Below the pieces are notes generated by a model, which was given only the letters and a program-made list of their open reading frames with translations, did no database searches and had not been told where the DNA came from. A program made the position numbers and the translations under genes. Positions 1 through 7,929 of a stretch of DNA of 12,718 nucleotides are shown piece after piece; the stretch's first letter is position 1, and each line of letters begins with the position of its first letter. Source of the stretch: Actinocrinis sp046724665 (lineage in GTDB: Bacteria > Actinomycetota > Actinomycetes > Streptomycetales > Catenulisporaceae); assembly GCA_046724665.1 (NCBI GenBank), contig JBKOWZ010000295.1, positions 1-12,718 on the forward strand, written 5' to 3'.

Positions 1-93
1 GGCGAGCAGTTCCGCGAGCCCGGGACCGGCCTCGGGCGGGTCCGCCGCCACGTCGAGCGAGGGTCCGGCGGCGGCGTGCGGGTTCGCGGTCAT
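1..93 (-). CDS. 5' end of an unrecognised protein, cut by the window edge
   Basis: On the minus strand an ATG at 93-91 opens 31 codons that run off the left edge. The peptide begins MTANPHAAAGPSLDVAADPP and continues with an acidic, Ala/Pro-rich stretch ending in LAELLA. It has no hydrophobic signal segment, so the product is probably cytosolic. A GGAAGG sequence lies 9 bases upstream of the ATG and supports this start. Too little of the protein is present to name a family. It is transcribed away from the hydrolase gene at 641, so the space between the two genes should hold divergent promoters. Confidence 0.55.
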   Translation of the reverse strand, partial: MTANPHAAAGPSLDVAADPPEAGPGLAELLA

Positions 94-640
94 GGGTGCG
101 CACCTTCCGTTCTCGGGTTTTAGAAACGGCGGGAACATTCGAGAAGAAGACAAGGCGGTATCGACGCGCGGCGGTTAATCGGCCCGGCTCGCGCGGCGGT
201 GGTACACGAAATCGACGCGCCCTGATTCAAAGCCGATTCAGAGCACGCAAATGGGCTGGCGTGGGTTGCCGTGGTTGAGCTGAAAGGGTGTGCTGCGCGG
301 CATCCGCGCGGTCGGCGCGCCCGACGGCGCCGACGTCAGGCGGTACAGAACGCGCTGGCGTACCGGGCGAGGTGCCGACAGCCTTGTGCGCGAAGGATCT
401 GACTACCGCTATTCACGTTGTTCACGGTACCGAGGCGGATAATAGCGAGTCAATTCAGCCGCCCCCGTCCCTTAGCATCAAACTTGAAACAATCGGCGCT
501 CGGGGATGCACGGCATGCGCCCCCGGCCGGCGGGTTCTGGGCCGCCCGGCCGAAGAAGGCCTGGACGATCCGACCGAGGCGGCCGAGGTCAGCGTGGCGA
601 GGTGGCGCGGCCGGTTTTGTCGGTACGCTCGGCTAGCGTC
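94..640. other. 547-base region without a convincing gene; divergent promoter region
   Basis: Short open frames exist here, but they are Arg/Pro-rich, lack ribosome binding sites and resemble no family. The left part (about 105-160) is locally AT-richer, for example around ttttagaaac, and probably holds the promoter of the minus-strand gene ending at 93. At 412-426 there is a tandem TTCACG (9-base period), followed by GATAAT at 438-443, a possible -10 element reading rightward. If that is right, the hydrolase transcript would carry a leader of nearly 200 bases. A GC-rich hairpin sits at 524-552. I saw no coding sequence, tRNA or mobile-element end. Confidence 0.5.
524..552 (+). other. GC-rich hairpin in the putative leader of the hydrolase gene
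   Basis: GGCCGG (525-530) plus CGG (531-533) pair with CCG (542-544) plus CCGGCC (546-551), leaving C545 as a single bulge and an 8-base loop. The outer C524-G552 pair extends the stem. It ends about 90 bases before the chosen ATG. It could be an attenuator or leader structure, or a chance product of high GC content. No U-tract follows it. Confidence 0.35.
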
Positions 641-1483
641 ATGCTCACGATGTCCGCGTACCAGACGATCCCGGGTTCGCCGCGCAGTCCCGTCCTGTTG
701 CACGTGCCGCACGGCTCGCGACGCGTGCCCGCCGCGGTGCGCGCGGGGATCGTGCTCGACGACGCCGAGCTGGCGGCCGAGCTCGACCGGATGACCGACA
801 CGGACACCGGCCTGATCGCGCGCCGCGCGGCCGAGCAGGCAGCCGCGCCGACCCCGTGGATCTTCGAGAACGGCACGTCGCGCCTCGTGGTCGATCCGGA
901 GCGGTTTCCGGACGAGCGCGAGGAGATGCGCGCCGTGGGCATGGGCGCCGTCTACACGAAGACCTCCCGGGGCACGCCGCTGCGCCGCCCTGACCTCGCT
1001 GCGGAACAGGCGCTGCTCGACGAGTACTTCACGCCCTACGCGCACGCCATGGCGCAACTCGTAGACGAGCGGCTCGCCGCCACCGGACGCGCGGTCATCC
1101 TCGACGTGCATTCGTACCCGAGCAAGCCGCTGCCGTACGAGCTGCACGCGGACGGCGCACGCCCGGCGGTGTGCCTCGGCACCGACGCGTTCCACACGCC
1201 CGGCTGGCTGCTCGACGCCGCGCGCGCCGCGTTCGAGCCCTGCGGCGACGTGGCGGTCAACACGCCGTTCGCCGGATGCTACGTCCCGCTGCGGCACTAT
1301 GGCTCGAACCCCGATGTCGCCGCCCTGATGATCGAGATCCGCCGGGACGGCTATCTGACCGAGCCGGCCGGCCCGCCGACCCAGGGCTTGAACCGCCTGG
1401 CGACCGTGCTCGCGCGGCTCGCCGACCAGTGCGCGGCCGCTGCCGCCGCCGCACGCCCACTCCACCGATCGGAGCAGCCGTGA
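641..1483 (+). CDS. N-formylglutamate amidohydrolase family hydrolase
   Basis: This 280-residue cytosolic protein resembles the N-formylglutamate amidohydrolase family (Pfam FGase), whose classical members hydrolyse N-formyl-L-glutamate to formate and glutamate at the end of one histidine-degradation route. Visible hallmarks are LLHVPHGSRRVP (19-30, with H21 and H24), TDTDTG (52-57), the SRLVVDPERF motif (80-89) and ILDVHSYPS (153-161, with D155 and H157), plausible metal and catalytic residues. No other hut gene is in the window, so the true substrate may be a different N-acyl compound. The start is uncertain: ATG 641 or ATG 650, neither with a clear Shine-Dalgarno sequence. The frame is open back to 506, but that upstream part is Arg/Gly-rich and unlike the family. 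The stop overlaps the next gene's start by four bases (GTGA), so the two are translationally coupled. Confidence 0.82.
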   Translation: MLTMSAYQTIPGSPRSPVLLHVPHGSRRVPAAVRAGIVLDDAELAAELDRMTDTDTGLIARRAAEQAAAPTPWIFENGTSRLVVDPERFPDEREEMRAVGMGAVYTKTSRGTPLRRPDLAAEQALLDEYFTPYAHAMAQLVDERLAATGRAVILDVHSYPSKPLPYELHADGARPAVCLGTDAFHTPGWLLDAARAAFEPCGDVAVNTPFAGCYVPLRHYGSNPDVAALMIEIRRDGYLTEPAGPPTQGLNRLATVLARLADQCAAAAAAARPLHRSEQP

Positions 1484-2142
1484 GCGCACCCGCACCGCAA
1501 CAGTTGGCCGACCTGCCCTTCGCCGACACGCTCCGGCCGTACCTGGGAGAGCTGGGCGCCGACGGCGAGGACGACTTCGACGCCGTGCACTTCGACGGCA
1601 CGGTGTTCGACGCGCCCACCGTGGGCGGCGCGCGGTTCATGGACTGCGCGTTCGAGTCGGTGCGCTTCGACGGCGGCCGGCTGCGCGGCGCGCGGTTCAG
1701 CGACGTGTGGTTCCACGAGTCCCGGCTCATCGCCACCGACCTGGCGCAGACCGAGTGGAACGACGCCGCGTTCGTCGCGGTCGGCGCGGCGGGCATCCAG
1801 GCCTTCGACGCGCGGCTGCGCCGGGTCGTGTTCGAGCGCTGCAAGTTCGACTCGGTCAACCTGCGCGGCGCTCAGCTGGTCGAGGTCGTCTTCGACCACT
1901 GCCTGCTGCGCGACGCGGACTTCGGCGGCGCTTCGCTGACCAGGGTCTCCTTTCCCGGCTCGCGGCTGGTCGAGGCGGACTTCACCAAGGCGGTGTGCGA
2001 GCAGGTGGACCTGCGCGGCGCCGAGCTGGGCATCGCCGCGGGCTTCGACGCGCTGCGCGGCACGATGATCGACAGCGGCCAGCTGATGGACCTCGCCCCC
2101 GCGCTCGCGCAGTCCCTCGGCATCACCGTCGAGGACTTCTGA
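1480..2142 (+). CDS. Pentapeptide-repeat protein
   Basis: This 220-residue protein is dominated by tandem A(D/N)Lxx/F-type pentapeptides, which normally fold into a right-handed square beta-helix. Clear repeat stretches are FDGTVFDAP, GARFMDCAFESVRFDGGRLRGARFSDVWF, then RRVVFERCKFDSVNLRGAQLVEVVF and RDADFGGASLTRVSFPGSRLVEADFTKA. A short non-repeat cap leads (about 30 residues) and a helical tail follows, ending LAQSLGITVEDF. No signal peptide or membrane segment is seen. The GTG start overlaps the hydrolase stop, with GGAG five bases upstream (1471-1474), and the serpin begins 16 bases after its stop. Some family members (MfpA, Qnr) mimic DNA and protect gyrase, but nothing here assigns that role, so function is unknown. 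Confidence 0.88.
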   Translation: MSAPAPQQLADLPFADTLRPYLGELGADGEDDFDAVHFDGTVFDAPTVGGARFMDCAFESVRFDGGRLRGARFSDVWFHESRLIATDLAQTEWNDAAFVAVGAAGIQAFDARLRRVVFERCKFDSVNLRGAQLVEVVFDHCLLRDADFGGASLTRVSFPGSRLVEADFTKAVCEQVDLRGAELGIAAGFDALRGTMIDSGQLMDLAPALAQSLGITVEDF

Positions 2143-2158
2143 AGGTACGGTTGCAGGA

Positions 2159-3433
2159 GTGGCACGCGACGACGCGGTACAGGCAGCGGTCGCCGCGGCG
2201 AACCGGCTGACCGCGCGGTGGGCGCGGACCTGGGACGTCGGCGGAGGCGGGACCGTGCTGTCCGGCGTCGGGGTGTGGCCGCTACTCGCGGCGCTGGCCG
2301 AGGCCGCCGACGGCGCCACGCGCGACGAGTTGGCCAAGGCAGTCGGCCTCTCGGCAGACGCGCGCCCGGACTCGGCACCGCACAGCCTGCCAGCAGACGC
2401 CGAGCTCGCACTCGACGCCGCACGCGCTCTGCTTGGCGTGCTTGAGCAGAGCCCTGCCGTGCATACCGCGCTCGGCCTGTGGACCGCGGCGTCGGTGCCG
2501 GTCAACCCGCAGTGGTCCGCGCGGCTCCCGGCGGCCGCGCACGGCGTGCTCGATCCGGATCCGGTACGGTCGCAGGCCGCACTCGACGCGTGGGTCGAAA
2601 AGGAGACCGAGGGCCTGCTGCGCAGCATGCCGATGCGGGTCGATCGCAAGACACTGCTGGTCCTGGCCAGCGCGCTGACCGTGCGCACCGAGTGGGAGCA
2701 GCCGTTCGACGACGCGCCGGCCGCCGGGAGCGGCCCGTGGGCCGACCGGCGCGCGATGGCCGGGCTGTATCGCACCATGCCCCTGTCCGAGTCCGAGATC
2801 CGTGTCGCGGTGCCCGACGACGACGGGCCGGTCACGCTCGCGACCGTGCGCGGACGAGAGGGGATCGACGTCGTGCTCGCGCTCGGCGAGCCTGAAGCGC
2901 GACCCGGCGCCGTGCTCGGCACCGCGGCCGCCGCCTGCGGCCCGGCGCCGCAGTCCGGGGCTCCCGGCGTGCGCGTCGAACGGGTCACCCCGGCGAACCT
3001 CGACCACGCACCGACCGGCCCCGGCCTGACCGTCGCCGAGATCCGGTCCTTCAATCCGGAGCCGACCGCGAGCCTGCGCACCGTGGCGTTCACCGTCACC
3101 GCGCACCACAACCTGCTGGAACACGCCGAGCTGTTCGGCCTGGGCACTGCCTCGGACGACGCGGCGGGCCGATTCCCGGGCATCAGCGACATGCCCCTCT
3201 ACGTCCAGGGCGCGGCGCAGGACGCGACGGCGTCGTTCTCGGCCGAGGGCTTCGTCGCCGCGGCCGTCACGGCGGTGTTCACGGCCGCCGCGGCGGCGAT
3301 GCCGCGGCAGTCCGCGAAACGGCTGACCGCGGCGTTCGACCGGCCCTTCGGCTTCCTGGCCGTGCACCGGGACACCGGGCTGGTGCTGGTCTGCGGCTGG
3401 GTAGCCGACCCGAACGACTATCCGAGCGCGTAG
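2159..3433 (+). CDS. Serpin family protein (MEROPS I4), apparently cytosolic
   Basis: This 424-residue protein has a serpin fold signature. AANRLTARWA lies near the N-terminus, followed by VLSGVGVWPLLAALAEAADGATRDEL (helix B region) and ALWTA-type and LVLASALTVRTEWEQPF (s3A) segments. The C-terminal FDRPFGFLAVHRDTGLVLVCGWVADP (393-418) matches the conserved serpin end. The putative reactive-centre loop is about 358-392: SAEGFVAAAVTAVFT, then AAAAAMPRQSAKR. Known inhibitory serpins trap serine or cysteine proteases through this loop. Here the hinge has Phe365-Val366 where Thr/Ser-Glu is usual, so inhibition is not assured, and P1 cannot be fixed. There is no signal peptide, unlike most animal serpins. 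The GTG start at 2159 abuts AGGAG; GAAGG at 2141 lies about 13 bases upstream. It is third in the unit and overlaps the opposing GH13 gene by 16 bases. Confidence 0.87.
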   Translation: MARDDAVQAAVAAANRLTARWARTWDVGGGGTVLSGVGVWPLLAALAEAADGATRDELAKAVGLSADARPDSAPHSLPADAELALDAARALLGVLEQSPAVHTALGLWTAASVPVNPQWSARLPAAAHGVLDPDPVRSQAALDAWVEKETEGLLRSMPMRVDRKTLLVLASALTVRTEWEQPFDDAPAAGSGPWADRRAMAGLYRTMPLSESEIRVAVPDDDGPVTLATVRGREGIDVVLALGEPEARPGAVLGTAAAACGPAPQSGAPGVRVERVTPANLDHAPTGPGLTVAEIRSFNPEPTASLRTVAFTVTAHHNLLEHAELFGLGTASDDAAGRFPGISDMPLYVQGAAQDATASFSAEGFVAAAVTAVFTAAAAAMPRQSAKRLTAAFDRPFGFLAVHRDTGLVLVCGWVADPNDYPSA

Positions 3434-5031
3434 ACGCCGTAGGAGAACGGCGCCGCCTGGATCTCGCGGCCCGCGATCGTCACGCCGTGCACCTCCAGCG
3501 GCCGCAGCTCCAGGTCGCCGCCGGCCTCGAGGACCGAGGCGTCGAAGCGGGCCGCCTCGCGCCGAGGGTTGGCCACGACCAGATGCGTGCCGCTGCGCGT
3601 GTAGACGAGCGGGTAGCCGGTGTTCAGCACCTCGACCGAGCCCTGCGAGCCGAGTTCGGGGCGCTCCTTGCGCAGCGCGATCAGCCTTTTGACCTGCGCG
3701 AGCAGCGAGGTGTCGTCGTCACGCTGGGCGGCGACGGTCGGGCGGTCCGCGTCGGGGTCGATCGGCAGGTAGAGCCGCTCGGGCGGCGCGGTCGAGAAGC
3801 CCGCGTTCGCGCTCCCGTCCCACTGCATCGGGGTGCGCGAGCCCTGACGCGACTCGTCGTTGAGCTGGCTGCCCTCCTTGTCGGGCAGGCCCGGCACGAA
3901 CCGCATGCCGATCTCGTCGCCGAAGTAGATCACCGGCAGCGTCGGCCAGGTCAGCAGGAACGCGAACGCCGGGGCGACCATCTCGCGGGTGCGGGTGCCG
4001 CAGACCAGCCGCGAGAAGTCGTGGTTCGCGGTGGGCAGCGCGATGTATCCGGCGCCGTCGATGGCGGCGGCGGCTTCCCGCCAGGCGGCCAGGAACTCCT
4101 TCATCGAGCCCTCGCCCTCGGGGGCGAAGTAGCAGGGGTCGGTGCCCCAGGCGGCCGCGTGGCTGCCCTGCGAGTTGTCCCACAGGGAGCGCAGCGCGCG
4201 GCCGACGAAGTGCAGGAAGAAGTCGGCGTGGATGCCGGCGGGCACCGAGGTCTTCGGGTCGCCCCACTCGGTCAGCAGCGCGCGGTCCGGGTAGCGCCGG
4301 TCGATCCACTCGCGCATCTCACCCCACAGCGCCGCGGTGGCCGACCGGTCCGGGTCGTCCTTGACCAGCGAGTACGCCATGTCCACCCGGAAGCCGGCCA
4401 CGCCGCGGTCGAACCAGTGCGCCATGGTCTGGCGCATCGCGGCCCGGTTGGCCCGCGGCCCGGGGGCGTCCACCGGCTGCCGCCAGGGCTCGGCCGGGTC
4501 CATCCGGGCGTAGCCGTAGTTGAGCGCGGGCTGGATCGGATAGAAGTTGGCCAGGTAGTAGCCGGGACGGCGGCCCGGGGACGGGATCCAGTTGCGCACC
4601 GGCGCGTGCACCGAGTCGGACCAGATGTACCGGTCGTCGGCGGGGTCGTCGGCGGAGTGCTTGAACCACTCGTGCAGGTGCGAGGTGTGCCCGGCGACCA
4701 GGTCGAGCATGATCCGGATCCCGCGCGAGCGGGCGGCGTCCACGAGGCGGTCGAAGTCGTCGTCCGAGCCGTAGCGCGGGGCGATGGCGAGGTAGTCGGC
4801 GACGTCGTATCCCGCGTCGCCGAACTCGGAGACGAAGCACGGGTTGAGCCACACTGTGTTCACGCCGAGCCACTGCAAATAGTCGAGCCGGTCGATCAGG
4901 CCGGGCAGGTCGCCGATGCCGTCGCCGTTCGAGTCGGCGTAGCTCTGCGGATAGATCTGGTAGAACACCGCGTCGGCGAGCCAGGCTGGCAGTTTGCGCG
5001 TGGCGTCAGTCCCCAAGGCATCGTTGTCCAC
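3418..5031 (-). CDS. GH13 alpha-amylase-family glycoside hydrolase (alpha-glucosidase type)
   Basis: This 537-residue cytosolic enzyme probably acts on alpha-glucosides, like the oligo-1,6-glucosidase/trehalose-synthase branch of GH13. FYQIYPQSYADSNGDGIGDLPG (23-44) opens the TIM barrel. Conserved regions carry the catalytic triad: nucleophile D217 in GFRVDMA, acid/base E255 in LLTEWGDP, and transition-state stabiliser D338 in TANHD. RTPMQWDGSANAGFS is the usual late-barrel motif of this branch, and a beta-sheet C domain closes the protein. Region I reads DLVAGH (110-115), with Gly in place of the common Asn, and region V reads QPALN (167-171) rather than QPDLN. Substrate is therefore not predicted firmly. 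The GTG start has no Shine-Dalgarno sequence but sits six bases behind a GATAAT -10 box, suggesting a leaderless mRNA. Its 3' end overlaps the serpin. Confidence 0.9.
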   Translation of the reverse strand: MDNDALGTDATRKLPAWLADAVFYQIYPQSYADSNGDGIGDLPGLIDRLDYLQWLGVNTVWLNPCFVSEFGDAGYDVADYLAIAPRYGSDDDFDRLVDAARSRGIRIMLDLVAGHTSHLHEWFKHSADDPADDRYIWSDSVHAPVRNWIPSPGRRPGYYLANFYPIQPALNYGYARMDPAEPWRQPVDAPGPRANRAAMRQTMAHWFDRGVAGFRVDMAYSLVKDDPDRSATAALWGEMREWIDRRYPDRALLTEWGDPKTSVPAGIHADFFLHFVGRALRSLWDNSQGSHAAAWGTDPCYFAPEGEGSMKEFLAAWREAAAAIDGAGYIALPTANHDFSRLVCGTRTREMVAPAFAFLLTWPTLPVIYFGDEIGMRFVPGLPDKEGSQLNDESRQGSRTPMQWDGSANAGFSTAPPERLYLPIDPDADRPTVAAQRDDDTSLLAQVKRLIALRKERPELGSQGSVEVLNTGYPLVYTRSGTHLVVANPRREAARFDASVLEAGGDLELRPLEVHGVTIAGREIQAAPFSYGVYALG

Positions 5032-5037
5032 TTACGC

Positions 5038-5043
5038 ATTATC
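5038..5043 (-). promoter_or_regulatory. Candidate -10 box for a leaderless GH13 transcript
   Basis: On the minus strand GATAAT matches the TANNNT -10 consensus and is followed by six bases (GCGTAA) and then the GTG start at 5031. This spacing is typical when transcription begins at the start codon itself. No good -35 element is visible, and the absence of a Shine-Dalgarno sequence fits leaderless translation. Confidence 0.5.
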
Positions 5044-5060
5044 GAACAGGTTCGCATGCG
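5043..5060. promoter_or_regulatory. Nested inverted repeats, candidate operator
   Basis: CGAAC-AG-GTTCG (5043-5054) is an inverted repeat with 5-base arms and a 2-base spacer. It touches the candidate -10 box of the GH13 gene. It overlaps CGCATGCG (5053-5060), a perfect 8-base palindrome. The arms resemble actinobacterial LexA boxes, but those have a 4-base spacer, so another repressor, such as a sugar-responsive regulator, is more likely. No regulator gene is visible nearby. Confidence 0.35.
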
Positions 5061-5140
5061 ATGAGACGATTCGGCACACACTCGCCGCCGACCGGTCGGT
5101 CCGGTGCGGCCGAGGGCTGCGCACATCGGGCGGCGGCCAC

Positions 5141-5146
5141 TACGGT
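5141..5146 (+). promoter_or_regulatory. Candidate -10 box for the lipoprotein gene
   Basis: TACGGT fits the TANNNT pattern and ends seven bases before the ATG at 5154. No Shine-Dalgarno sequence precedes that ATG, which again suggests a leaderless transcript. There is no recognisable -35 element, so this is tentative. Confidence 0.33.
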
Positions 5147-5153
5147 GTGCGCC

Positions 5154-5969
5154 ATGAGGTTGCCGACGCGCCGCACCCTGGTTCTGCCCGCCGCCGTGGC
5201 GGCGCTGATCGGCGCGCTGACGGCGTGTTCAATCGGGGGAACGCATCCGTCCGCGGCGACCAAGAAGTCGAAGTCCGCGGCGGCGCCGACCGCATCGGCG
5301 ACGCACGACCCGCTGGCCGGGCCGATCGAGCCGGCCGCGCAGCTGCCGAAGTCGTGCTCGAAGATGCTGAGCGACGAGGACCTGACCGCCGCGTTCGGCT
5401 CACCGCAGGTCGGGGACACCACGTACGGCAGCTTCGCGCCGCTGCCGAACATCGGCCGCACCGGCCGGGTGACGTGCAGCTTCGTCATCGGGATCGATCC
5501 CTACGGCCACCCGGAGCCGGCCGGCGCGACGGTCTCGATCATCACGTACGACACCGCGGTCATCGCGGCGAGCCGGGCCGTGCGTGAGGTGAAGGACACC
5601 GTGGCAAAGGGCGCGACCGCGCAGCCGGTCCTTGTGGACGGGCACCCGGCCACGATCCTGGTCGCCCACGCGAACGCACCGACCGCGCCAGCCGCCACGA
5701 CGGCCTCGGCGGCTGCGACGCCGTCCAGCCCGCCGACGCGGCCCGGCGCGTCCCAGACAGCAGCCGCAGCCGCCTCCAGCGGCTACACCGAACTGGTGAT
5801 GGCGGACGGCAACCGCACCTTCGTCATCACGATTCCGCTGTCGAAGGTGTCCGGCAACGCCGCCGCCACCGCGCTGGTCACCATGACGGTGCTGGTCTAC
5901 CAGCACACGCTGCCGACGACGGCCCCGCCCGCGAGCGCCACAGCGTCCCCGAAGCCCAGCGCCACCTGA
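5154..5969 (+). CDS. Secreted lipoprotein of unknown function with low-complexity linkers
   Basis: This 271-residue protein begins with a typical lipoprotein signal: basic MRLPTRRT, a hydrophobic core, and lipobox L22-T23-A24-C25. It should be lipid-modified on Cys25 and anchored to the outer face of the membrane. An Ala/Ser/Thr/Lys-rich tether (about 26-50) precedes a globular part with two further cysteines, in LPKSCSKMLSDEDLTAAFGSP and RVTCSFVIG. This resembles DUF3558-like actinobacterial lipoproteins in outline only. A roughly 40-residue Ala/Pro/Thr/Ser stretch interrupts the domain before GYTELVMADGNRTFVITIPLSK, and a Pro/Ser/Thr tail closes it. No catalytic motif is seen. The gene stands alone, divergent from GH13 and convergent with the aldo/keto reductase. 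The frame is open upstream to 5061, but the signal peptide fixes the start at 5154. Confidence 0.78.
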   Translation: MRLPTRRTLVLPAAVAALIGALTACSIGGTHPSAATKKSKSAAAPTASATHDPLAGPIEPAAQLPKSCSKMLSDEDLTAAFGSPQVGDTTYGSFAPLPNIGRTGRVTCSFVIGIDPYGHPEPAGATVSIITYDTAVIAASRAVREVKDTVAKGATAQPVLVDGHPATILVAHANAPTAPAATTASAAATPSSPPTRPGASQTAAAAASSGYTELVMADGNRTFVITIPLSKVSGNAAATALVTMTVLVYQHTLPTTAPPASATASPKPSAT

Positions 5970-5998
5970 CGATCTGACGGCCCGACGGCCGGCCGCGC

Positions 5999-6979
<981 letters not shown>

Positions 6980-7005
6980 GCTCTGCTACTCCGTTGCCAT
7001 TGCCG

Positions 7006-7929
7006 TCACTGTCGCCGCCGCGGTCGCTGGGCGGCCTCCGGTTCGACCTCGTCGCGCCAGCTGTACTGCGGCGCGTAGCCGAGCAGCCGGCGCGCCTTGT
7101 CGATCGACAGCAGGGTCTCGTGCTCGCCGACCTCCCGCAGCAGCGGTACTTCCGGGTAGACCTCGGCGGCGAGGCTCGCGCTGGTGCGGGTGGCCATCAC
7201 GGTGTCCGGGCTGGCGATGATGAAGACGTCGAACCCGGCCTGCGGGTACTCCAGCGCCAGGCGCACGGCCTGTGCGCCGTCCCGGGCGTCGATGTACGAC
7301 CACAGGTTCCACTTGCGCAGCGACGGATCGGTGTCGAAGGCGGGGAAGGCCGCGTAGTCGTTCGGCTCCATCACGTTGGAGAAGCGCAGGCCGATGATCT
7401 TCAGTCGCGCGTCCCATCGGGCGAATTGCGCGGCCATCTGCTCGTCGAGGTGCTTGGCCAGCGAGTACGAGGACTCGGGCCGGGCCGGGTACTCCTCGTC
7501 CACCGGGATGTACGGCGGCGGAGTCTCGAACGGCAGGCCGAGCACGGTCTCGCTGGACGCCCACACCACGTTGCGGATCCCGGCCTGCCGCGCCCCGGCG
7601 AACACGTTGTAGGAGCAGAGGATGTTGTTGGCGAAGGTCGCGGCGTTGGGCGCCACGCCCGGGCCGGGGATCGCGGCGAGGTGCACGACGGCGTCGAGCC
7701 CGCGGTGCCGGTCGTCGATCGCGCTGAGCGCATCGACGACCTGGCCGTAGTCGGTCAGCTCGACGCGGGTGAACGCCGCGTGCGGGCGCGGGGGCGCGGG
7801 CGGCGGGTTCTGGTCGAGGACGTGGACCTCGTATCCGTGGTCGAGCAGGTCGGCCACCACGGCGCGGCCGAGCTTGCCGCTGCCTCCGGTCACGGCCACC
7901 CGCCCCGCGATGCGGTCCGTCATGCGCAT
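7006..7929 (-). CDS. NAD-dependent epimerase/dehydratase (extended SDR)
   Basis: This 307-residue cytosolic protein is an extended short-chain dehydrogenase with a Rossmann fold. The nucleotide-binding TGGSGKLG (14-21) is followed by an acidic residue D39, which favours NAD(H). VHLAAIPGPG (82-91), the catalytic serines near WASSE (123-127) and the Y155-x3-K159 pair (YSLAK) are all present. Later IGLRFSNVM and YIDARDGAQAVRLAL match the sugar-nucleotide epimerase/dehydratase branch (GalE or uronate dehydrogenase-like), but the substrate cannot be read from sequence. I chose ATG 7929 because GAGGAAG lies five bases upstream. The frame is open to 8001, but that extension is Ala/Gly-rich and precedes the Rossmann strand without homology. 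The gene leads a two-gene unit with the aldo/keto reductase. Confidence 0.9.
   Translation of the reverse strand: MRMTDRIAGRVAVTGGSGKLGRAVVADLLDHGYEVHVLDQNPPPAPPRPHAAFTRVELTDYGQVVDALSAIDDRHRGLDAVVHLAAIPGPGVAPNAATFANNILCSYNVFAGARQAGIRNVVWASSETVLGLPFETPPPYIPVDEEYPARPESSYSLAKHLDEQMAAQFARWDARLKIIGLRFSNVMEPNDYAAFPAFDTDPSLRKWNLWSYIDARDGAQAVRLALEYPQAGFDVFIIASPDTVMATRTSASLAAEVYPEVPLLREVGEHETLLSIDKARRLLGYAPQYSWRDEVEPEAAQRPRRRQ

Noticed and set aside
96..794. Small genes in the plus-strand frames left of the hydrolase
   Set aside because: The peptides are Arg/Ala/Pro-rich, lack ribosome binding sites and match no family; one merely overlaps the hydrolase in another frame.
1351..3192. A 613-codon open frame on the minus strand across the pentapeptide and serpin genes
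   Set aside because: The composition is Ser/Arg/Ala low-complexity and it lies opposite genes with clear family motifs and coupled starts.
5043..5054. LexA (SOS) box before the GH13 gene
   Set aside because: Actinobacterial boxes have CGAAC and GTTCG separated by four bases; here the spacer is two, and the gene has no repair role.
3487..5064. A 525-codon open frame on the plus strand across the GH13 gene
   Set aside because: It mirrors the GH13 coding strand, is Arg/Val/Gly-rich with no family motif, and arises from the high GC3 of the real gene.
5970..5998. Terminator between the converging lipoprotein and reductase genes
   Set aside because: CGGCCGGCCG (5986-5995) is self-complementary but has no loop, and the alternative GGCC-CGAC-GGCC stem has only four pairs. 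Too weak to call.
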